Shown here in pieces: positions 57,561 through 64,000 of a stretch of DNA of 64,000 bases. Within the stretch, counting starts at the first letter, position 1. Each line of letters begins with the position of its first letter. The stretch is from the NCBI RefSeq assembly GCF_000218685.1, contig NW_006763299.1, positions 740,061 to 804,060 of the forward strand, given 5' to 3'. This DNA comes from Serpula lacrymans var. lacrymans S7.9 (taxonomy: Eukaryota > Basidiomycota > Agaricomycetes > Boletales > Serpulaceae). A model generated the notes under the pieces. It was given only the letters and a program-made list of their open reading frames with translations, had not been told where the DNA came from and did not search any database. The position numbers were made by a program, and so were the translations under genes.

Positions 57561-57814
57561 CTGTGGGAGGGATCGGTGGGTGGACCGTGAATTGTTTGAA
57601 ACAGCTGCTAAGTAGTGTTATGGATGATTTTTCCAGTCGATGCCAGGAAGCACAATAGAGTAGCCAGCCCATAAGTATAAATGATCTTATCACATTGGCG
57701 TTTCCGGCATTCGGCATCCCGATATCACCTAAAATGGTCCCGGTGGCTCCGCTCCGGGTTACCTAGTATTATTATTTGCTTTTTTAAAACACATTGTTCT
57801 CCGTTCCCTGATTG

Positions 57815-59567
57815 ATGTCCACAAAACTCATGCTGCGCAAGCTCCTGTTACCCAGAAGTTCACTGCAGCGCCCACCTCGGTCTGCATGGACAAAATATCA
57901 CGCACCCGCCCGACCCTCCACCTTTTCTTCTTCGACAGCCATTTCAACGACTGGTCACAAAGCTGATAAATTCAACTACAACCAAGAGTTTTCTTTCAGT
58001 GATGCTACCAACACCAACTACAGTGACTACAAGCTAGTAAACGCGAACGAATTAGAAGCGATACAGACCCCTCCCAAAGGCGTCAAGATGTTGGTGCGGG
58101 ACTTCATCGAGGATTCACTGTACAATCCTCACTACGGGTACTTCCCTCAACGCGCTTGCATTCTAACTGCACCTGAAAGCTGCTTCGAATTCAATAAATT
58201 GAAGAGTAGCACCGAGTTTGAGGCTGAAGTAGCAAGGCGGTATTTTGTGCTCGGGGGTGCTGATCACGAAGGTCCAGGAAGGCAGCTGTGGCACACGCCG
58301 ACAGAACTCTTCAAGGTCCACTTTACTTCGTCGATGGGGCGCATAAACCATAATGCTGATAATATGCAATAGCCATGGTATGGTCAGGCAATTGCACAGT
58401 GCCTCGTGTCCGAATATCTCCTCAAATATTACCCGTATGAAGATTTCAATATCTATGAACTCGGCGCTGGCAATGGCACGCTTGCTAAGGATATCCTCGA
58501 TTACATCCGTGATCAGTATCCCAGCGTTTATGACCGTACGCATTATACTATCATCGAGATTAGTGCCAAATTAGCCGAGCAGCAGAGACAAACGCTCTGT
58601 CTTGTTCATTCCTGTGTGCAAGTGGTTAACAAAAGCATATTCCGCTGGAACACTCGAGAGTTGGCTCCATGCTACTTTGTGGCAATGGAAGTAATCGTGC
58701 GTTACACTGCTCTGCTGAATGTCTACATTTTAATGGGTTGCTTTCCTCCAGGATAACTTTGCTCATGATGTCATCCGTTACGACTTGAAGACTCTCGAAC
58801 CTTTTCAATGCTTTGTTGCCATCGACAACAATAGCGATTTTTCGACCTTTTACAGCAAGATTGAGGACCCTCTTATCTCAGCATTTTTGGCCCTTCGCAG
58901 TAGATTGTCACACCCTCATCCTTTATCGAAGGTTTTCAACGTATCAGTATTGCGTCAGGTATATGCCAGTCTCCCACTTGCACCAAATTTGTCACCCCCA
59001 GAGTATATTCCCACACGTCTCTTAAGCCTTCTGCAAATCTTGCGTAGCCAATTTCCACGACATCGGCTACTACTTTCGGATTTCTCCTCTTTGCCAGATT
59101 CTATCCCGGGTTTCAATTCTCCTGTGGTACAGACACGCATCGGAGCCACCATGGTGCCCTGTTCGACATTATTCGTAAGGCAGGGGTACTTTGATGTATT
59201 TTTCCCTACCGACTTTGAACGGCTGCGAGATATGTATGAACACATTCTTTCGCAGCCCCACAACGCTTCAGCGCAGTCGGATCTCTCACGTCCAAATCCA
59301 CTTCTTGGTCGAACGTCTCCACTATCGACAAATATCTCACCCCTGTCACTGGGCTCTGACTTTTTCTCCTCCCATTTACCACATACACGTAGGTCGCCAA
59401 TTGATGGGATGGCATCTGCCAGCGGATTACCTGTTGGGGAACGAAAATCGAATGTATTTACTCACACAGAGTTTTTGGAGACTTACGCTGACCTCAGTAA
59501 AACTACTCTTCGCAATGGCGAGAACCCCATGGTGGATTATTACAAAAATGTTAAATTCCTTTTCTAA
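57815..59567 (+). CDS. NDUFAF7/MidA-type protein arginine methyltransferase (complex I assembly)
   Basis: A mitochondrial SAM-dependent methyltransferase family; human NDUFAF7 methylates a complex I subunit during assembly. The N-terminus is Arg/Ser-rich (MSTKLMLRKLLLPRSSLQRP), fitting a presequence. Then KMLVRDFIEDSLYNPHYGYF and TPTELFK; an intron (about 58315-58372) contains a stop, so it must be spliced; then PWYGQAIAQCLVSEYLLKYY. The SAM-binding motif is NIYELGAGNGTLAKDILDY, and DRTHYTIIEISAKLAEQQ follows. A second intron precedes DNFAHDVIRYDLKTLEPFQC. The C-terminal half includes IGATMVPCSTLFVRQGYFDV and FLETYADLSKTTLRNGENPM. Appears complete. The start is the first ATG in frame. Confidence 0.88.
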
Positions 59568-59633
59568 CATCTAGTCTAGTACTTGGATTTATTTAATGTA
59601 ACTCATGAGTTCTGAAGTTGTTTATACTCATAT

Positions 59634-60662
59634 TCAGACTTTCAATACATATAGATAATAGTGGAACATCTCCCCAATTTCACGGATCTGGAGACTTGTA
59701 TCCGGAAATGATAGAAAACGACGACGGAAATGAGGTTGACCGAATGTGAGATACAGAAATACCCCGCCTCTAGGAAGGACACTATAGGAATTGTTTGAGG
59801 AGACAACGCTAAGATAATAGGTTCGCTCACCGCATAACTTCGTGCACTTCTCTGGTACAGTCTTCAACCACCTGCGTAGGGGGATCCTAAAACGTAAAAT
59901 ATTAGGAGCTAGCACATTCTGCATTTGCAGGTAGTAGTATGCTCACCCATACATTAATTTCGGACGCCATCATGGCATCCATCGTACCTATCGCGACATC
60001 ATCAACGACTACAGTGCTCAGATTCCCGCAGAGCTCACCTTTATCGATCGCTACATCAAAAGATGCATTGCCGAAAGATAGAGCGCGCACATCCATCTCA
60101 TGCCCTTAAGACAGGGCGATTACATGCGAAAAGCTAAATAATTTTGAAGGATATAAACTTACATTCCATACCTGGCCTGATGGAGCCATATTTCTGCTTC
60201 ATCTGTTGAATGACTACTGACGAATACTGGACAAGGTGTCAGTGGTGCTACCATCTGCGCAGTCTAGAGTCTGAGGCACATATATGCACACTCACATCAA
60301 TATTCACGATATTCTTGTATCCATCCTGCCACATCTGAGAAGAAATGAGGTCGTGTCCTTTATCAATGTTGCATACAGGTACAAACGTCCTCAGAGAGAG
60401 AAGAGTTCCCGCAGCCGAGCATTAGTATTTTCGAGGACTTGTCGGGAACATATTCTCGAATGAGATGTGCTACTTCTGCGTATGATTTGAACCAGTCAAA
60501 AGTTGCACTATCCGAATGCCTGTGGAGAACACCGTAGTCAACAACCGGTATTTCAATTCAGTTATCATTCATACTGGCTATATCTGTGATCCCTGGTCCC
60601 AAGTTCAATCATCGGCTGGTGCTGAAGCAGATAAAGAACTCACCAATATTCTTTTGTGCCAT
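59634..60662 (-). CDS. Class I SAM methyltransferase, METTL13/EEF1AKMT4-like
   Basis: Starts MAQKNIG. After an intron it continues RHSDSATFDWFKSYAEVAHL and IREYVPDKSSKILMLGCGNS, where the GCGNS is the SAM-binding motif I. Then a WQDGYKNI..ID segment, MEWHEMDVRALSFGNASFDV and AIDKGTMDAMM (split by introns), and PRGGVFLYLTFGQPHFRRRF to FHYYLYVLKV at the stop. This is the fold and motif set of the METTL13 N-terminal domain and EEF1AKMT4, which methylate lysines of eEF1A. The substrate here is inferred from family only. Four or more short introns. No break seen. Confidence 0.82.
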
Positions 60663-60934
60663 ACTCGATATTTTTACTTGGAAGGGTCATGACTGACTAT
60701 TAATTATCTCAGCGTACGATGCAGTGCAACCAAGGGACATCGGCTGGAGAAGAACGGCACATGAGGCCCAGCCGGAAGCCGCAAGATACTACGAGTCCGT
60801 TTTTGGGAACTCTTGCGAGCGCTTTTCCGGGGGCTTTAGCCTGATAGCCTTCCCCACAGCCATCTGTGCCGCTATGCCGTCGCGCCACCCATTTGCGCTC
60901 AGACTCATACCGCAATCTACACCAGTCGCTCACC
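60663..60934. other. GC-rich patch upstream of the Myb/SANT-like ORF
   Basis: About 250 bp noticeably richer in G and C than either neighbour. It is open on both strands (minus-strand GYQAKAPGKALARVPKNGLV), but I recognise neither reading. It begins at about 60715, just outside the methyltransferase gene, and may be the 5' region of the transposon that carries the Myb-like ORF. Confidence 0.35.
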
Positions 60935-61326
60935 ATGACGAGGAAGGTGTCTGCCTCTTTGGCAGCCCAGGGACCTCCTTGCAAACAGAAGTGCCATCAC
61001 TACTCACTCAGGATGATCCACAATCAACCGGTCCCAGCTACCCAATCAACTGTTGTTCCACCTGATACAGATTCTACTATGACTGGACAGACTTCCAAGG
61101 ACCGGGTGGTTTGGTCTGAGAGTCAACAGCATATCATGATTGACTATATAGTAGAGAACTGGAATAGAGTGGCTGATGGTATGAATTTCGCAAATTCATT
61201 CTGGGTTGAGGTCGAGTTGCTATTGTCCAAAAGCCCCTTTGTGGACGCACCTAAATCCTGGAAGACCTGCAGCGAGAAATGGAGGAGGGTAAGTACTCTT
61301 ATTGCAGCTCTGAGAATCATTATAAC
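60935..61326 (+). pseudogene. Myb/SANT-like DNA-binding protein, transposon-associated, truncated
   Basis: ATG in fair context (TCACCATGA). After about 50 disordered residues comes VVWSESQQHIMIDYIVENWN, ending in KSWKTCSEKWRR. The three spaced tryptophans and the flanking pattern fit the Myb/SANT-like domain of transposon-encoded DNA-binding proteins (as in PIF/Harbinger-type second ORFs). A possible intron donor (GTAAGT) follows EKWRR. The gene is then cut by an LTR-C. No transposase of that superfamily is visible in the window. It would bind element ends if intact; that is inference. Confidence 0.6.
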
Positions 61327-61645
61327 TATTGATTTTGGTGATTCTGCACCTTTGTGCTACCTACATATTTTCATTTCTTTCTTTATCTATTCTTCTATCA
61401 TTTACTATTGATTGTGTTCTCTATTATTTTGCCTTTGTGGCTCCTTTGTTTACCTTTGTTTACAAAACTTCAGACAGTACTGCAGAGTCCAATGCTTCCT
61501 ATTCTCTACTTACTCACATTGAACTCTAGTACTGTAAACCTTCTATACTCTCTAATTATACAGTTACTCACATTGGACTCTAGTTCCAGTCCCTGATAGC
61601 TCTCAGCAAGTGGTTAGACACTTCCCTTAAGCTTTGCTCTTAACA
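61327..61645 (+). mobile_element. Solo LTR family C
   Basis: A 319-bp copy with a mutated start (TATTGATTTTGG instead of TGTTAGTTTTGG) and the best-preserved end, CTCTTAACA. Flanking pentamers (ATAAC and TTTGT) do not match. It truncates the Myb/SANT-like ORF. Confidence 0.85.
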
Positions 61646-62682
61646 TTTGTTTGTACCAACACATAATGGCAAATATTCATTGTTTTAACTAAGGTTCTAA
61701 TCATCAGTTCAAAAGTGAAAAAACCCTTTCCATGGTGTTTCTATTTTAAATCAACCATATCTCTATAGCATGTAAACCCAATCACATGATCTATGGGGCA
61801 ATTTTATAGCCAAGAGTATGTACTAATTATGACTCCACCAAAACTAAGTGCAATTCTCAAGCTATTTGATGGTATGCTTTGTGCATGACACCCAGAGTCA
61901 ACATGGAAAGGGTTTTTGGAGTCACTGTACTCTGGTCATCCACTCCAATGCTCCTGCACCAGGCTTCCAGTCCGCCATACATTTCTCCTTGCATGTTCTA
62001 GTATTACTCATGGACTCTATAGTCAGACCTTATAATACACTTCTTGCACATATGTTCTCCTATCACTAGATAATTGTCCGCATGAAACTCCGTACCTACA
62101 TTATGAGTTACTCCTTACGGGCCCCCACTCCTCCAACAGTATATAAGTTGTAGCTCCTATACTCCGCTACTGCAGTTTGAATATCAACTAGATTCCCTTG
62201 CTTTTTACAAGTCTCCTTCTAAGCTTTCCGACCCTTCTCTGAAGGGTTTTTACTCTGCTCCCTTTTCAACCTCTACTCTCCCCCGTCCATTCTAACGAGT
62301 TAGGGACCAAGGTCCGTGGAAGGGCCTAGTGCATGAGCTAAGCTAATTCCCCACCTCGTTCTCCATTACTCTCTCACCCCATTCCCGTACTCTGCAGCTC
62401 CGCTCTACTCCAGAGAAGCCACAACTCTGACAGTATTATTTGAACTTCCTGGACCCTCCACATCTTCCATGGTCAAACATGTACATAATATCTCTCAGTG
62501 CAACACAGATTTCTTCAGCTTTTCTGCTTGTCGACCCCTAGAAGTGCAATGAATTTCTATGGCCCCCAAACACCCATCCTCTTCTTGTACCCCCAGGGGT
62601 TCCCCAATCCATCCCGGCTCACCTTGTACCCCAACCCCCACTCTGGATTCTCCAATACCTACTCTTGTGGGATTTACCCCGC
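61646..62682 (+). mobile_element. Gypsy family E LTR/leader region
   Basis: From about 61880 it is collinear with the family E sequence at 2460-3190, including a TATATAAG string near 62140. The gag start follows at 62683. The first ~230 bp after the LTR-C are unassigned. LTR borders not resolved. Confidence 0.6.
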
Positions 62683-63470
62683 ATGGAGCCAGGAAACGAG
62701 GATGCTGAAGACCTCACTCCGGCTCAAGCAATTACTTTGCTTGCCCAATCATCCAGACATACACCCAACAGTGTTTCCGCATGCACCAAGATCAGAGAGC
62801 CAGACACTCTCAATAGCTCTGATCCTCAAAAACTCTGCTCCTTCATTGTGCAGTGCCAGCTGAACTTCATTGACCATCCGGGCACATTTCAAACTGACCG
62901 AGTGAAGATCAACTACGCTATCTCCTTCCTTAAGGGAATGGTGTTAGATTAGTTTGAGCCAGATATCCTGACCCCAAACAACCTCGCCACTATTCCTATC
63001 TGGATGTATTTACTCTGAGTTTCTCTCCGAACTCCGCTTCAATTTTGGACCTCATGACCCCACCGGAGACGTGGAGTTGCAGAATGAGCACCTCCAGATA
63101 CGCGAGAATCAATGTCTAAATGAGTATATGGTGGAATTCAATTGTCTCGCCTCCCAAATCCAAGGTTGGGGAAAAGGCGCACTCCGACATCAGTTCTACA
63201 AAGGACTCCCTACAAGGATCAAAGATGATCTCCTGCATTGGAAAACCAGACTCCCTCACGGAGTTACAGACCCTTGCTCAAACTATTGACACTCATTATT
63301 GGGAACAACGCAGCAAAGTCAGCAGGGAAACTATCACCCAGCCCAAATCATCATCAAGCACCAACACCACGTCTTCCTCCAAGCAGTCCTCCTCCATGGG
63401 AACCAAAAGAACACTTGACCAATGCTGCGGAGATACTGGAAGCCTATAAGAAGGACCACAAACTACGTTG
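62683..63470 (+). pseudogene. Ty3/gypsy gag (family E)
   Basis: MEPGNEDAEDLTPAQAIT, then the gag matrix/capsid pattern REPDTLNSSDPQKLCSFIVQ, then NFIDHPGTFQTDRVKINYA and ISFLKGMVLD. There an in-frame TAG (62950-62952) replaces the usual Trp codon before FEPDIL. A second stop at 63016-63018 and frameshifts follow. The later frames encode FGPHDPTGDVELQNEHLQ, CLNEYMVEFNCLASQIQGW, QFYKGLPTRIKDDLLH and SLTELQTLAQTIDTHYWEQR. The zinc knuckle is not reached. Decayed, not translatable as one protein. Confidence 0.85.
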
Positions 63471-64000
63471 AAGAGAAAACGACCCTCAATACCACCAGTC
63501 CCTTGTCTCTCAATGCAAACATGTCCACTTCTCACTCTTCCAGCTTTCCTATCACCACCTATTCTATACCCGGCAAAGTCAACATGCTAGCCAATGAATG
63601 AGTGTCCTTGGCTTGTGGGCAACAACACAACCAAGCTGATGTCTCTGACACCATAGAACTGATGTCAGCCAAAAATGCCTACATTTATTTATTTCACAAA
63701 ACAGAAAAATGTTACCCCAATGCATACCATGCTCTTTCTTCCCTACATATTTTCCTTGCCATAGACCTCGTAGCTGATGAATTCTTAAAAGCTATATACT
63801 CACTACATTTGTTGGAAAGCAAGCATTCACTGCTCAGCAGTCAGGACTCAAGTATCTGTCGGGCACTCCGAATGGAAAAGTTAGTTTTGGAATCTTTGGA
63901 ACAATGATTGAGGATAAACTCCTCGATTGGGTAGACGGACGCGGCAAAGGCATATTTGGAATTAGGCGGGAAGATCTTGCTAACAGAGGCGTGCACGCGG
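63471..64000 (+). other. Unassigned sequence at the window edge
   Basis: After gag E the sequence no longer matches a retroelement I recognise. A frame at 63620-63907 reads SDTIELMSAKNAYIYLFHKT and continues without a stop. Another near the end reads MIEDKLLDWVDGRGKGIFGI and is open to the window edge. Either may be part of a transposon gene continuing beyond 64000. No family assigned. Confidence 0.3.

Noticed and set aside
58370..58372. Premature stop making the NDUFAF7-type gene a pseudogene
   Set aside because: The stop lies in a GT-AG intron between ELFK and PWYGQ, the expected contiguous family sequence.

Overview
The window looks like a chromosomal segment of an agaricomycete-type basidiomycete fungus. 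Genes are split by many introns of about 50-60 bp, two genes have a first exon consisting of little more than the ATG, the gene content is eukaryotic (RPS4, PSO2, ERV1, ZPR1, TRM82, GH47 mannosidase), and the repeats are ones I know mainly from mushroom-forming fungi (Helitron Rep, RecQ-like and DUF6589 fragments, hAT, Ty3/gypsy and Ty1/copia elements). No rRNA, tRNA, CRISPR or prokaryotic operon structure was seen.

Layout. (1) 1-4 kb: nested retroelement debris, including one solo LTR inserted inside another copy of its own family. (2) 4.6-16.1 kb: a gene island with a Ser/Pro-rich protein of unknown function, an SFH5-like Sec14 lipid-transfer protein, a SLY41-like transporter, ribosomal protein S4, the PSO2/SNM1 cross-link repair nuclease and a small TMEM14 membrane protein. 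(3) 16.2-48.2 kb: a layered transposon graveyard. Its most interesting unit is a terminal-inverted-repeat element at 16240-22384 with a perfect 9-bp target duplication. It carries a RecQ-type helicase fragment at one end and a DUF6589-like fragment, facing inward, at the other, and has been invaded by a Helitron and a solo LTR. Further on come a Tc1/mariner-like MITE, a truncated DDE transposase, a copia element with its LTR and primer-binding site, an Spt5-like (KOW) gene remnant, several broken gypsy elements in both orientations, and a hAT transposase split by other insertions. (4) 49.0-60.7 kb: a second gene island with a TMEM97-like EXPERA protein, TRM82, a class I alpha-mannosidase, ERV1, ZPR1, an NDUFAF7/MidA-type methyltransferase and a METTL13/EEF1AKMT4-like methyltransferase. 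(5) 60.7-64 kb: more transposon-derived sequence (a Myb/SANT-like ORF, a solo LTR, a gypsy gag).

Four LTR families are named here for convenience. A: about 1.8 kb, TG...CA, 4-bp target duplications, and a 180-codon ORF inside the LTR. B: about 0.4-0.5 kb, 5-bp duplications. C: 321 bp, the LTR of the copia element, seven copies. D: about 0.67 kb, 5-bp duplications. Matching target duplications let many nested insertions be ordered, e.g. hAT, then LTR-B into it, then LTR-A into LTR-B.

The host genes are housekeeping and do not form one pathway. Two divergent gene pairs (transporter/RPS4 and mannosidase/ERV1) share the palindromic octamer TCACGTGA in their common promoter. The strongest candidates for an undescribed system are the RecQ/DUF6589 TIR element, with subterminal hairpins at both ends that keep pairing despite changed sequence, and the ORF carried inside the LTR of family A.
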